This document shows positions 26,157 to 34,908 of a stretch of 64,000 nucleotides of DNA, in pieces; the first letter of the stretch is position 1, and every line of letters begins with the position of its first letter. The notes under the pieces were generated by a model that saw only the letters and a list, made by a program, of their open reading frames with translations, had not been told where the DNA came from and did not search any database. The DNA is from Nostoc mirabile CHAB5784 (GTDB lineage: Bacteria > Cyanobacteriota > Cyanobacteriia > Cyanobacteriales > Nostocaceae), in the NCBI RefSeq assembly GCF_020829645.1, contig NZ_JAIVFS010000017.1, forward strand, positions 1 to 64,000, in the 5' to 3' direction. The translations under genes and the position numbers were made by a program.

Positions 26157-26594
26157 ATGCCTCTAGCAGTTGGTACGGATGCACCTGCATTTACCGCTAA
26201 AGATACAAAGGGCAACACAGTCTCGCTATCTGATTTTGCCGGGAAGACGGTCGTTTTGTATTTTTACCCCAAAGATGACACGCCAGGCTGCACCAAACAA
26301 GCCTGTAGTTTTCGGGATGCCCAGTCTCAATATCAAAGTAAAGATATTGTCATCTTGGGAGTCAGTGCTGATGATGAAGTCTCCCATCAGGCATTCACCC
26401 AAAAGTATGATTTGAATTTTCCCCTACTGGCTGACACCGACAAATCCCTCATCACAGCTTTCGATGTGGATGGCGGCGGTTATGCCAAGCGCGTCACCTA
26501 CGTAATTGACCCCAGTGGCAAAATTACCCATGTTGACACTAGTGTAAATACCACTACCCATGCTAGCGATGTTTTAGCTGCACTGGGGCTGTAG
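26157..26594 (+). CDS. Peroxiredoxin Q / BCP type thiol peroxidase
   Basis: A 145-residue peroxiredoxin. It has the peroxidatic cysteine C45 in DTPGCTKQAC and the resolving cysteine C50 five residues later, which is the PrxQ arrangement. It reduces hydrogen peroxide and lipid hydroperoxides with thioredoxin. It lacks a signal peptide. ACAGGAAAGG precedes the ATG as ribosome binding site. Confidence 0.93.
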   Translation: MPLAVGTDAPAFTAKDTKGNTVSLSDFAGKTVVLYFYPKDDTPGCTKQACSFRDAQSQYQSKDIVILGVSADDEVSHQAFTQKYDLNFPLLADTDKSLITAFDVDGGGYAKRVTYVIDPSGKITHVDTSVNTTTHASDVLAALGL

Positions 26595-26917
26595 TTTTTT
26601 ACCTGAGAACTAAGGATTTTTTAAACAGTCTCAGCCCCAAGCTCTTATAGTCTGTCAAGTTTAAGGGAACTCCAACAAATAAATTATTCAATGTTGTGGG
26701 GTGGGCATCTTGCCCGCCCAGTTCACAGGACGGGCGAGACGCCCATCCTACAAGAAATATTGGGATATTTTATTACTTGGAAGTTCCTAAATTGATGGGT
26801 CAACAAGTTCGTAGTAAGGACTTTAGTCCTTGTTTTTTAAGCACTGAAGTGCTTACTACAAACCCTCAGAATTAGCTTAGACATTGTACTAGAGGCTTGG
26901 GGTTACTTTATTTGAAT
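26595..26917. repeat. Intergenic palindromic repeats
   Basis: Two repeat pieces are seen: one around 26695-26755 with GGGCATCTTGCCCGCCC and its inverse GGGCGAGACGCCCATCC, and one around 26805-26865 with AGTAAGGACTTTAGTCCTT and CACTGAAGTGCTTACTAC. Both have strong hairpin potential and lie between convergent genes. Confidence 0.7.
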
Positions 26918-27313
26918 TCAGTTACCTGATGGTGGTGTAACCGATGGCGGCGTAGCTGATGGTAGTGTAAACGATGGCGAACTGGGAGCTGCTTGCTGTT
27001 CACCTCGAATTAGTTTTTGTTGCCTTGCTTTAAAAGCTGCTGCGGCTGAGTCTAGTTGTTCGTTCTGTTGGTCAGAATTCCAGTTAAGAGTCCCGAAATT
27101 CGCCCGATGAATCAGGTCAAACATGTTGAAATTATCTGAGTTCGTGCGGGAGAAAGGATCGGTATTTTGGTCTGTTGTACTATTACTGGGAAAAGAATCT
27201 GCTGGGCTGCTGATTTGAGCCGAACTGGGTTGAGCCATGAGCAAGGAAGCAAAGCTAATTCCTGCCACGGTAGCGACAATGAGTCTAGGAATTTGTAAAA
27301 ATGATTTTTTCAT
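26918..27313 (-). CDS. Secreted low-complexity protein, unknown function
   Basis: A 131-residue protein with a good signal peptide (MKKSFLQIPRLIVATVAGIS, cleavage likely after SSA-QI near residue 33). The mature part is rich in Ser, Asn, Asp and Gln, with a FDLIHRANFGTLNW core and a Pro/Ser tail. No family recognised; probably periplasmic. It lies 36 bp after the ABC permease gene on the same strand, so it may be cotranscribed. Confidence 0.65.
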   Translation of the reverse strand: MKKSFLQIPRLIVATVAGISFASLLMAQPSSAQISSPADSFPSNSTTDQNTDPFSRTNSDNFNMFDLIHRANFGTLNWNSDQQNEQLDSAAAAFKARQQKLIRGEQQAAPSSPSFTLPSATPPSVTPPSGN

Positions 27314-27349
27314 GGGATTTTGACCCTAAAATTGCTCTATTTTATCTCT

Positions 27350-28237
27350 TTAAGCAAGAGTCCGCCGTAGTTGGGGCTGAATACTCACTAAGGCGACAAG
27401 GGCAAAGCCAAACAATACCAGCAACGCTCCCCCGAAGGTAACATCACCCCAAGGAGCTTGCATGACTACGCTACCTAGTTCCCAACTACTGTGGAGATAC
27501 AGATAGCGAATGGGTTCGATCGCATAGCTGAGAGGATTTAGGGTAGCTACAACCTGCAACCACTGAGGCATGAAGGATAGAGGAGCCAAAGCAGTACTAG
27601 CAAACAATAATGGTAGGTTAGTGACGAAAATCACTGCTATCAATTCAATGTGTCCGGGTAGAGCGAAAGCTAAACCAAGGGAGATGGCTGTTACGCCTAA
27701 AGCTAAGAGGAAGACAATTAGAGCGATCGCAAATAAACCCGTTGCATCTGGTAGTCCAGCCCCAATAAACGCTGCTGCTGCAACAATCACGGCTGCTTGC
27801 AGCAAACTTTGGCTGATAATAAAGATTGCCGAAGCAAAGACAATGGAAAACCGTGATGCTAACGGTGCTACCAGCAAACGATTCAAAAAGCCGAACTCGC
27901 GATCAAACATTACGGGCAAACCAGCATTCAGCGCCCCAGCAAAGGCTGTAAACACAATTACTCCAGCAGCCAAAAATTGACCGTAATTTGTCGTACTGCC
28001 GAACAATCCCTTGGGTGCATTTTGAAATAAAGCACCAAATAGCACCAACCACATTACTGGCTGAATAATTCCGGCAACCAATGTGGAGGGACGCCGTTGC
28101 AATTGAATAAACAAGCGACGAGTTAAAGCCAACGTCTCTTGTACCAATTCACCGAAAAAGTTAGGTGCAGCATTCGCATCTGCTTGTGGCGATGCTAACG
28201 GCTGCCAATTGATATCAGATTTAGGAGTAAGGCTCAT
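27350..28237 (-). CDS. ABC-2 type exporter permease (DrrB-like)
   Basis: A 295-residue permease from ATG 28237, with six hydrophobic segments and the ABC-2 features RRPSTLVAGIIQPVMWLVLFG at the first helix and LNPLSYAIEPIRYLYL near the end. Together with the upstream ATPase gene it forms a DrrAB-like exporter for an unknown lipid or hydrophobic compound. The frame is open upstream of 28237 only through GGGGAGTG and GGGGATTG heptamers, which I exclude. Confidence 0.87.
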   Translation of the reverse strand: MSLTPKSDINWQPLASPQADANAAPNFFGELVQETLALTRRLFIQLQRRPSTLVAGIIQPVMWLVLFGALFQNAPKGLFGSTTNYGQFLAAGVIVFTAFAGALNAGLPVMFDREFGFLNRLLVAPLASRFSIVFASAIFIISQSLLQAAVIVAAAAFIGAGLPDATGLFAIALIVFLLALGVTAISLGLAFALPGHIELIAVIFVTNLPLLFASTALAPLSFMPQWLQVVATLNPLSYAIEPIRYLYLHSSWELGSVVMQAPWGDVTFGGALLVLFGFALVALVSIQPQLRRTLA

Positions 28238-28334
28238 AAATAATTGGGGAGTGGGGAGTGGGGAGTGGGGAGTGGGGAATTGGGGATTGGGGATTGGGGA
28301 TTGGTAACTATCTCCATGCCTCATGCCCCAGTTT

Positions 28335-29354
28335 CTATCTCATATTCTGCTTTTTCTCAGCTTTGGGATCGCGAGTGGCAACGGCTGCCAGTTCTGCATC
28401 CATCAGTGTGCGTCCTGTAGCAGCGAGGTAAACGTCATCGAGGCTGGGGCGAGATTGGGCTATGCCAAATATGGGCAAGCCAGCAGTATTCAACGCTTGC
28501 TGTATGTTAATCAGAACATCGTTCTGAGGTGTCACTACTAAGTTGAGGGAATTACCTTGAGCGCTGTTGATGATCACTTCTTGCACAAACGGCAAAGGTT
28601 GCAAGAGGTTTTTGGCAATTTCTGCTTCCTCAATGGGGGAAAACTCGCGGATTCGCAAGGTGATGCGATCGCCCCCTACTTGATCCTTTAATTGCGAAGG
28701 TGTCCCACCAGCAATTACAACGCCCCGATCTATAATTGCCACGCGATCGGCTAAAGCGTCAATTTCTTCTAGATAATGGCTGGTAATTACTACCGTCGTC
28801 CCAGAGGCGCGTAATTTTCTCAGGAAATCCCATACCACAAAACGGGTTTCTATGTCAAGTCCTACTGTTGGCTCATCTAACACCAAAACATCCGGTGAAT
28901 GGAGTAACCCAGCAGCCAAGTCTAGGCGCTTGCGTAAACCGCCGGAATAGGTTCCTGTCTTTTTATTGGCGTATTCTTGCAAACCGAGTAAATCTAATAC
29001 AGTCTCGATGCGCTGTTTGGCTACTGTGCCTGGGAGGTGATAAAGTGCAGCTTGCAGTTGCAGCAGTTCTCTTCCAGTCAGCACCTTATCTATAGCGACT
29101 TCCTGAGCTACGTAGCCTAGTCGCTGTCTTGCCACTCTCGGATTATCTAACACAGAGATGCCAGATACTTCGATTTTGCCAGCATCCGGTGTGGTAAGTG
29201 TACATAAAGCACGCAAGGTAGTAGTTTTACCAGCACCGTTGGGGCCTAGTAAACCAAAAATTTCTCCTGGTTCTACCTGAAAGGAAACATCTTGGACGGC
29301 AACCACTGTACCGTAACGTTTTTGCAAATTTTGAATGAAAACGGCGGGAGCCAT
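28335..29354 (-). CDS. ABC transporter ATPase (DrrA-like)
   Basis: A 339-residue nucleotide-binding subunit with Walker A GPNGAGKTT, signature YSGGLRKRLD, Walker B VLVLDEP and the switch histidine (VVITSHYLEE). The C-terminal ~110 residues are the regulatory tail common in DrrA-type proteins. Upstream gene of the ABC exporter pair; about 97 bp of repeat-containing spacer separates it from the permease gene. Confidence 0.92.
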   Translation of the reverse strand: MAPAVFIQNLQKRYGTVVAVQDVSFQVEPGEIFGLLGPNGAGKTTTLRALCTLTTPDAGKIEVSGISVLDNPRVARQRLGYVAQEVAIDKVLTGRELLQLQAALYHLPGTVAKQRIETVLDLLGLQEYANKKTGTYSGGLRKRLDLAAGLLHSPDVLVLDEPTVGLDIETRFVVWDFLRKLRASGTTVVITSHYLEEIDALADRVAIIDRGVVIAGGTPSQLKDQVGGDRITLRIREFSPIEEAEIAKNLLQPLPFVQEVIINSAQGNSLNLVVTPQNDVLINIQQALNTAGLPIFGIAQSRPSLDDVYLAATGRTLMDAELAAVATRDPKAEKKQNMR

Positions 29355-29499
29355 GACAGCTTATCCCCAACTATACAAATCTCAATAAAGTCTATCTTTA
29401 TTGTAGAAGGTGGGGACTAGGAAATAGCGCATGAGCGAAAATCTGTAAACGAGTTCGCTTCATGCGCCATGCTGCCAAAAATTTCTGCTCATTTTAAGC

Positions 29500-29635
29500 C
29501 AATACGCTTGGGTTAAGGATAATTGTAGGTTGGGTTGAACTTTAGTGTTACCCAACAAATGCCGGAAAATGTTGGGTTTCGTTCCTCAACCCAACCTACG
29601 CAAATTTATTTTTCTGGCTTAACCCAAGCGTATTG
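29500..29635. mobile_element. 136-bp MITE-like element with CAATACGCTTGGGTTAAG ends
   Basis: The 18-bp end CAATACGCTTGGGTTAAG has its perfect inverse at the right end (CTTAACCCAAGCGTATTG). Inside is a second inverted pair, TTGTAGGTTGGGTT and AACCCAACCTAC. A degenerate second copy is at 33579-33759, and a lone right end is found near 44646-44668. Confidence 0.8.
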
Positions 29636-29690
29636 CATTTTAAGCAAGTTGTTTGATTGCGTTTGTAGCAAAATACACCAAATACTAGAG

Positions 29691-29888
29691 CTTTGTGACT
29701 TGAAAAGCAGCTTTTGAACTCGTAAACTAACTTTTGTGACTTGAAAAGCAGCTTTTGTGACTTGAAAAGCAGCTTTTGTGACTTGAAAAGCAGCTTTTGT
29801 GACTTGAAAAGCAGCTTTTGCGACTTGAAAAGCAGCTTTTGCGACTTGAAAAGCAGCTTTTGCGACTTGAAAAGCAGCTTTTGCGACT
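29691..29888. repeat. Tandem array with a 21-bp unit
   Basis: Seven contiguous, nearly perfect copies of a 21-bp unit (CTTTTGTGACTTGAAAAGCA plus one G) from 29731 to 29877, flanked by two degraded units before and one partial after. The last units carry TGCGAC instead of TGTGAC. One frame reads FCDLKSS repeatedly without stops inside the array but lacks a start codon. There are no spacers, so it is not a CRISPR. Confidence 0.9.
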
Positions 29889-29944
29889 AGTTTTGTATTA
29901 ACGGTAGGATGTGGGGCTTCTAGCCGTTCAACTAAATTAGCACG

Positions 29945-31432
29945 CTATTTAACAACTTTCAAAGTTTCGAGGCTAGTGTCATTGCAACCACTGATAAATC
30001 CTCCCATCGCCTGGATTTGTTGCAAGTAGTCAAGAACGGGTTTGGTGATGAGTTCCCCTGGCATTAATACGGGAATTCCCGGAGGATAGGGACAGACGAT
30101 TTCGGCACAAATGCGATCGCAAGTCTTTGCTAAAGGTAATATTTCACTAATAGCAAAAAAAGCTTCACGGGGAGACAAATACAAATTAGTACCGAATGTT
30201 CTGACAAAATCCTGCCAAATATAGTTTTTAACAGTAGCGTTGGTTGGGCGATATTCTTTGGCGAGAATGGTAAAACTTTGGACTAATTGTTCAATATCGG
30301 CTGCGGTATTGCCCAAACTAATGATAAAAGTCAGATGTTGCTGGGAGGGAAATTCAGCAGTAACGGCAAATTTTTCATCCAAAATTTCATCTGCTGCAAA
30401 TCCAGTTAAACCTAAATTAGAAACAGTCACAGTTAGTCGGGTTTTGTCTAAAGCCACAAAACCAGGAGATCCCCCCAACCCCCCTTCAAAAGGGGGGCTA
30501 AGAATTTGTAAAACAGATAATCCAGGAATTTGACTGATTTTGGTTCTAGCTTCATCAGCAAGTTGCAAAGTACGAGACATTAGCATTTTGCCGTGGAGTG
30601 CCATTTGCTGACGCGCTGCATCTAGAGAAGCTAAAAGTATATAACTAGGACTGGTAGATTGTACGAGTTGCAAAGCTTTACTGATGCGATCGCAATCTAT
30701 CCTATTACCTTGGATGTGCAGCATCGATGCCTGTGTCATTGCACCAAGTACTTTGTGGATAGATTGTACAGTTAAATCAGCACCTGCGGCTAAGGCTGGA
30801 GTGGGTAATTCGGGATGAAAGGCAAAGTGGGCGCCGTGTGCCTCATCTACGAGTAGAGGGATATTATATTGATGTGTGATATTGGCGATCGCACTCAAAT
30901 TTCCGCAAACGCCGTAATATGTTGGGTAAACTGTCAACACTGCTTTAGCATCTGGATGTTGTTGGAGTGCAGATTCTACAGCATTAGGCGTGATGCTATG
31001 GGCAATATCTAAAACTGGATTGTATTCAGGATTAAGAAAAATGGGTATTGCACCGGAGAGAATTAAACCAGCGATCGCAGATGAATGTACATTGCGAGGC
31101 AGAATGATTTTATCGCCTGTGCTACAGGTAGCGAGAATTGCTGCTTCAATCCCACAGGTAGAACCATTGACAAGGAACCATGTTTGTGAAGCGCCAAATG
31201 CCTCAGCTGCTAGTTGTTGTGCTTCTTGAATAACGCCTTGGGGTGCAAAGAGATTATCTAAATCTGCTAATTCGGTTAAATCAGCGCGAAAGACAGCTTT
31301 ACCAAGTAAATCAGCCAAGGGTTGAGAAATTCCCTCACCTTGTTTATGTCCTGGGGTGTAAAAAGGCGCATGGGATCTTGCTGCATTGGCTTTTAAGGCA
31401 TCTAATAAGGGTGTTTGGTTTTGATTGAGCAT
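29945..31432 (-). CDS. Orn/Lys/Arg decarboxylase family PLP enzyme, with in-frame repeat
   Basis: A 495-residue protein of the group III decarboxylase family. The PLP-binding lysine is K227 in SIHKVLGAMTQ, preceded by DEAHGAH (D196). A C-terminal domain ends in CPYPPGIPVLMPGE, typical of the family. The substrate (arginine, lysine or ornithine) cannot be told from sequence alone. Residues ~310-324 (ILSPPFEGGLGGSPG) are a translated dispersed repeat inserted near the junction with the C-terminal domain. The frame is intact. Confidence 0.88.
   Translation of the reverse strand: MLNQNQTPLLDALKANAARSHAPFYTPGHKQGEGISQPLADLLGKAVFRADLTELADLDNLFAPQGVIQEAQQLAAEAFGASQTWFLVNGSTCGIEAAILATCSTGDKIILPRNVHSSAIAGLILSGAIPIFLNPEYNPVLDIAHSITPNAVESALQQHPDAKAVLTVYPTYYGVCGNLSAIANITHQYNIPLLVDEAHGAHFAFHPELPTPALAAGADLTVQSIHKVLGAMTQASMLHIQGNRIDCDRISKALQLVQSTSPSYILLASLDAARQQMALHGKMLMSRTLQLADEARTKISQIPGLSVLQILSPPFEGGLGGSPGFVALDKTRLTVTVSNLGLTGFAADEILDEKFAVTAEFPSQQHLTFIISLGNTAADIEQLVQSFTILAKEYRPTNATVKNYIWQDFVRTFGTNLYLSPREAFFAISEILPLAKTCDRICAEIVCPYPPGIPVLMPGELITKPVLDYLQQIQAMGGFISGCNDTSLETLKVVK
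30466..30502. repeat. In-frame GC-rich palindrome insertion in the decarboxylase gene
   Basis: On the plus strand: GATCCCCCCAACCCCCCTTC then AAAAGGGGGGCTA. Its arms pair (CCCCCCTT with AAGGGGGG). The same type of sequence is intergenic at 43170-43290. It adds about 12-15 residues without disturbing the frame. Confidence 0.85.
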
Positions 31433-31485
31433 TAAAATAATTCGTAATTCGTAATTCGTAATTCGTAATTAGAAAAAACAAACCG

Positions 31486-31572
31486 TTAACTAGTTCCGTG
31501 GGTTTAAGTCCCCCGGTTCAAAAATCATGCAAGTTTTGTGTTGGGGTTAAATCCCCATTACAAAACAAAATT
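31486..31572. repeat. Dispersed repeat 'TTAACTAGTTCCGTGGG', copy 2
   Basis: Second copy of the repeat at 6853-6938. It is preceded by four ATTCGTA heptamers and followed by a compound repeat ending in ATTACGA heptamers just before the dipeptidase start. The divergent promoters of the decarboxylase and the dipeptidase genes must therefore lie in repeat DNA. Confidence 0.8.
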
Positions 31573-31665
31573 TACGAAAGCGTTGCGTTAGCGAGTCCGC
31601 GTTCGCGCAGCGTCTCGTAGAGAGCGTCATTACGAATTACGAATTACGAATTACGAATTACTCAC

Positions 31666-32373
31666 ATGAGACCTTATCATCAAATCCCGATTTTTGAGTG
31701 TAGTGAACCCCTGGTGGAGATTCCTTTAGAATTTTTTGCGGTGGAATCTCCCCATCCTTATGAAAAATTAGGTGCTACCTATGGCGATCGCTCCCCCTAT
31801 TATCTCCGTCAAAGTGTTATTGAAAATTTGATCCAAGCGCAAAATTATCTTCAACTACTGCATCGCAACTGGCGTATCCAAATTTTTGATGCTTATCGCC
31901 CGATCGCAGTCCAGCAGTTTATGGTAGATTACAGCTTCGCCCAAGCAGTGCAGGATAGGGGATTAACTGACGTGGAATTATCCCCAAACCAACGCCAAGA
32001 AATTTGGGAAGCGGTTTATGAAATTTGGGCTGTACCAAGTTTGAATGAAAAAACTCCCCCTCCTCACAGTACAGGCGCGGCGGTGGATGTAACGCTAGTA
32101 GATGATGCAGGGCAAATAGTAAATATGGGTTCGCCCATTGATGAAATGTCAGAGCGATCGCATCCCGATTATTATGCCAATAGCGATCGCCCAGAAGCCC
32201 AAAAGTATCATGCTCACCGTCAGCTATTGCAAGATGTAATGTTAAAAGCCGGTTTTCAACGCAATCCTAGAGAGTGGTGGCATTTTTCTTTTGGCGATCA
32301 AATGTGGGCTTGGCTGAATAATCAATCCAATCCAGCCAATCCTGTCACAGCACGTTATGGGCGTCTTACATAG
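31666..32373 (+). CDS. D-alanyl-D-alanine dipeptidase (VanX/DdpX type)
   Basis: A 235-residue zinc dipeptidase of family M15D. The motif SxHxxGxAxD is present as PHSTGAAVDVTL (H134, D141), and the C-terminal EWWHF supplies E203 and H206. R78 in DAYRP is the conserved substrate arginine. It splits D-Ala-D-Ala, probably in peptidoglycan recycling. No signal peptide is visible, so it is cytoplasmic. No vancomycin-resistance genes are nearby. Confidence 0.9.
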   Translation: MRPYHQIPIFECSEPLVEIPLEFFAVESPHPYEKLGATYGDRSPYYLRQSVIENLIQAQNYLQLLHRNWRIQIFDAYRPIAVQQFMVDYSFAQAVQDRGLTDVELSPNQRQEIWEAVYEIWAVPSLNEKTPPPHSTGAAVDVTLVDDAGQIVNMGSPIDEMSERSHPDYYANSDRPEAQKYHAHRQLLQDVMLKAGFQRNPREWWHFSFGDQMWAWLNNQSNPANPVTARYGRLT

Positions 32374-32378
32374 ATGCG

Positions 32379-32852
32379 TTATGCATCTTGAGGATTTAAC
32401 TCTTTTAACTCGTCGGTAGTGTAAGTACCAATAGGAGTCCAAATTAGATAGGGAAGGAGTAACAGCGCCGCCATTAGAGAAATCGGCAAAACGCAGATTG
32501 CGAGAACAACGCCTGAAATCAAACCGATTAGCCCAAGGATTTCTCCAGCTTTAAGACTGCGAAACCTCAACATTACAGGTATGTAGGCGACGGTGATAAT
32601 TTCCACCAAGAGGTACAAAGCCATTAGTAGCCAAGTAATTATGCCTCCTGGATTCTTTTCCCAGACAACATAAGCTGAAGCTGCACCGCAAATAAAAATC
32701 ACAGTCCAGATCACCGGAATCAACGGCTCAAAAACTAGCCAGCGCGGGCGACTTAAATTTGCAAACCATTTAACATCACGCGGCGTGATCAAGAAACTAC
32801 CAAGGGCAACCAAGAAAGTTACAGCCCCAATTATTATCCAAGATGGAATCAT
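32379..32852 (-). CDS. TspO/MBR family protein, tandem copy A
   Basis: A 157-residue five-helix membrane protein from ATG 32852, exactly the length of its neighbour. Conserved stretches are SRPRWLVFEPLIPVIWTVIFICG, the aromatic ligand-pocket features and a LLLPYLIWTPIGTYTTDEL end. TspO proteins bind tetrapyrroles or similar ligands and act in stress responses. Upstream in-frame sequence gives no better start. It is convergent with the dipeptidase gene, only 5 bp apart. Confidence 0.9.
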   Translation of the reverse strand: MIPSWIIIGAVTFLVALGSFLITPRDVKWFANLSRPRWLVFEPLIPVIWTVIFICGAASAYVVWEKNPGGIITWLLMALYLLVEIITVAYIPVMLRFRSLKAGEILGLIGLISGVVLAICVLPISLMAALLLLPYLIWTPIGTYTTDELKELNPQDA

Positions 32853-32942
32853 AATGCACTCAAGTTTTGTGTATTTTGTCAAGTCATACACTGCAAGTTT
32901 GACAATTTAGGGCATAGTTTGAATCATTCGCTGGTGCGAATC

Positions 32943-33416
32943 TTAGGCATCTTGAGGATTGAGACTGATCATCTGCCAAGTGGTATAAGTACCAATGGGA
33001 CTCCACAGCAAATAAGGAACTAGTAATAGTGCTGCCCAGCCAGAAATACTTAAGACTGCAAGTATTAATAAAGCAGAAATGATAAAACCTGTGCCACCAA
33101 GAATAGTACCGACTTTCAGGCTGCGAAGCCTAAACATTACAGGCGTATAGGCAATGGTAATAATTTCTAAAAGCAAGTATAAACCCATGATTAACCGGGT
33201 TGAGGTGCTTCCTGGATCTTTTTCCCAGACAATATAAGCTGACCAAGCACCGCAAATAAATATTACAGTCCAGATAATTGGAATCGCACCCTCAAAAGTT
33301 AGCCATCTCGGTCTTTGTAAGCGCTTGAACCATTGGCGATCGCTAGGTGTAATCAAGTTAGCCGCTAAAGCAACTAAGAAAGCCACACCCCCAATCACCA
33401 TCCAAGATTTAATCAT
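32943..33416 (-). CDS. TspO/MBR family protein, tandem copy B
   Basis: A 157-residue paralogue of the preceding gene, sharing QRPRWLTFEGAIPIIWTVIF and LLVPYLLWSPIGTYTT. The two genes are 90 bp apart and read in the same direction, which points to a local duplication followed by divergence (about two thirds identical by eye). This copy is transcribed first. Confidence 0.9.
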   Translation of the reverse strand: MIKSWMVIGGVAFLVALAANLITPSDRQWFKRLQRPRWLTFEGAIPIIWTVIFICGAWSAYIVWEKDPGSTSTRLIMGLYLLLEIITIAYTPVMFRLRSLKVGTILGGTGFIISALLILAVLSISGWAALLLVPYLLWSPIGTYTTWQMISLNPQDA

Positions 33417-33920
33417 GGCCGTTATTCCTTTATAAGCGCTATCTATCGCTTAATATCACTCTTTATAGTGTGATTTTGTCAATTTAGTTGCTAATTACTC
33501 ATCATCCCTGAGTTTGAAACCTTCAAATCGTTTGGCAGGATTTTAAATTATGGGCATTGGAAATTGGGAATTGGGCATCAATACGCTTGGGTTAAGGAAA
33601 ATTGTAGGTTGGGTTAAGCAAAGCGCAACCCAACAAAGCCCCGGAAATGTTGGGTTTTGTTCCTCAAACGCCACTTGCTTCAAGTCGGGAAACCGCAAGG
33701 GCGCAGTGGCTCCCCAACCTACACAATTTAAGGTTTTTGGCGCTAACTGAACTGTATTGAATTGGGCATTGGTTATTTCTCCCCCTGCCTCCCCTGCTCC
33801 CTCATCCCCCACTCCCCACTCCCCACTCCCTACTCCCCAGGAAATTATGTCTGGGGGTGGGGGTATGGGTCGAAGCGTGGAAATATTCTTGGTAATAGGG
33901 GAATAAGGTAATTAGATTTA
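33417..33920. other. Intergenic stretch with repeats
   Basis: Contains a degraded relative of the CAATACGCTTGGGTTAAG element at 33579-33759, with an internal unrelated repeat (CCACTTGCTTCAAGTCGGGA) inserted, and CCCCACT heptamers at 33806-33838. No gene seen. Confidence 0.65.
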
Positions 33921-33932
33921 ATGGTAATTTAT

Positions 33933-34502
33933 ATGCAAACTAAATCAGAAACGCGATCGCAAGCACCAGAAACTCGAGGAATTGGTAATACTATTCGGCT
34001 CACAGGCTGGATTGCTTTCTGGATACAATTGGGACTTGCAGTAGTTTCTGGTTTAGCTTTGTTATTTGCTTTGACTGGCCGTAGCTTTGCGGAACAACCG
34101 AATACTGGTCTTGGGGTAGGTATCTTTTGGGCTGTGTGCGGTGTTGTAGTGTTGTTGTTCTCTGTGTATTGGGATTTTCGTTACACTCGCATAGGCAAAA
34201 GTCTAGAAAATCCTAATCCGGCGCTGCATCTCAGTAAGGCAGATACAACTAAAATAATCCGATTGGGAATAATTGCAGGTTTGGTGGGAATATTATTAAC
34301 TCTCTTGGGTGCTGGATCAACTGTGTTAGTGCTAGTAGCAAAATCTATATCCCAACCTCCAGGAGTGGCAATTACTGATCCCTACAGAATTATTCGGGCG
34401 CTGGATGTTTTTGTGGCTGTGGCAAACATCAACGGGATTGCTGCTCACTTTGTGGGTACTATCGCTTCGTTATGGTTACTTGAGCGAGTGCATCAACACT
34501 AG
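33933..34502 (+). CDS. DUF3611 family membrane protein
   Basis: A 189-residue protein from ATG 33933 (an ATG four codons earlier is also possible). Four hydrophobic helices at about residues 25-50, 63-85, 108-130 and 158-183 and the pattern TIRLTGWIAFWIQLGLAVVS match the DUF3611 proteins of cyanobacteria and chloroplasts, whose function is unknown. It follows an AT-rich leader with no strong ribosome binding site. Confidence 0.8.
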   Translation: MQTKSETRSQAPETRGIGNTIRLTGWIAFWIQLGLAVVSGLALLFALTGRSFAEQPNTGLGVGIFWAVCGVVVLLFSVYWDFRYTRIGKSLENPNPALHLSKADTTKIIRLGIIAGLVGILLTLLGAGSTVLVLVAKSISQPPGVAITDPYRIIRALDVFVAVANINGIAAHFVGTIASLWLLERVHQH

Positions 34503-34590
34503 TACCGCTACATAAAATTTAAAAAGCTTATACTGAGTGGTGAATTCTGACTGATGAGTAAATCCCAATGAGGATCAAAATTTTGCTGAT

Positions 34591-34755
34591 GAGTCTTTGA
34601 TACTCGTTGACGAGGCTTTGAACTCCGTTCATCCACCTCAGATACTCGTGAACGAGGCTTTGAACTCCGTTCGTCCACCTCAGATACTCGTGAACGAGTC
34701 TTTGAACTCCGTTCATCCACCTTAGATACTCGTTGACGAGTCTTTGAACTCCGTG
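34591..34755. repeat. Tandem array with a 42-bp (2 x 21) unit
   Basis: About four units beginning GATACTCGTGAACGAGGCTT, each followed by TGAACTCCGTTCATCCACCT and CA; the two 21-bp halves differ. On the minus strand one frame reads RSSKPRS-RVSEVDE heptapeptides. The half-unit ACTCGTTGACGAG is itself palindromic. No gene context supports translation. Confidence 0.85.
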
Positions 34756-34908
34756 AGCCTTTAACCCAAAAATGATACAGCAGATTGCAACAGGCGTGAG
34801 GTACAGATAATCGTAGGGGCACAACATGTTGTGTCCCTACCCGTGTACTTCATTTACCTGAAATACGCTGTAAGTTTAGACTCGCTTCTCCCATATCTTT
34901 AGGTTATT

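Noticed and set aside
28238..28324. N-terminal extension of the ABC permease
   Set aside because: It consists of translated GGGGAGTG heptamers; the Met at 28237 begins normal permease sequence.
29691..29888. Possible CRISPR array
   Set aside because: The 21-bp units are contiguous, without spacers, and no cas gene is nearby. The same holds for the other arrays at 34.6, 44.2 and 61 kb.
34508..34827. Two minus-strand ORFs with Ser/Arg/Val or Val/His repeats
   Set aside because: Both are translations of the 42-bp tandem array in different frames.
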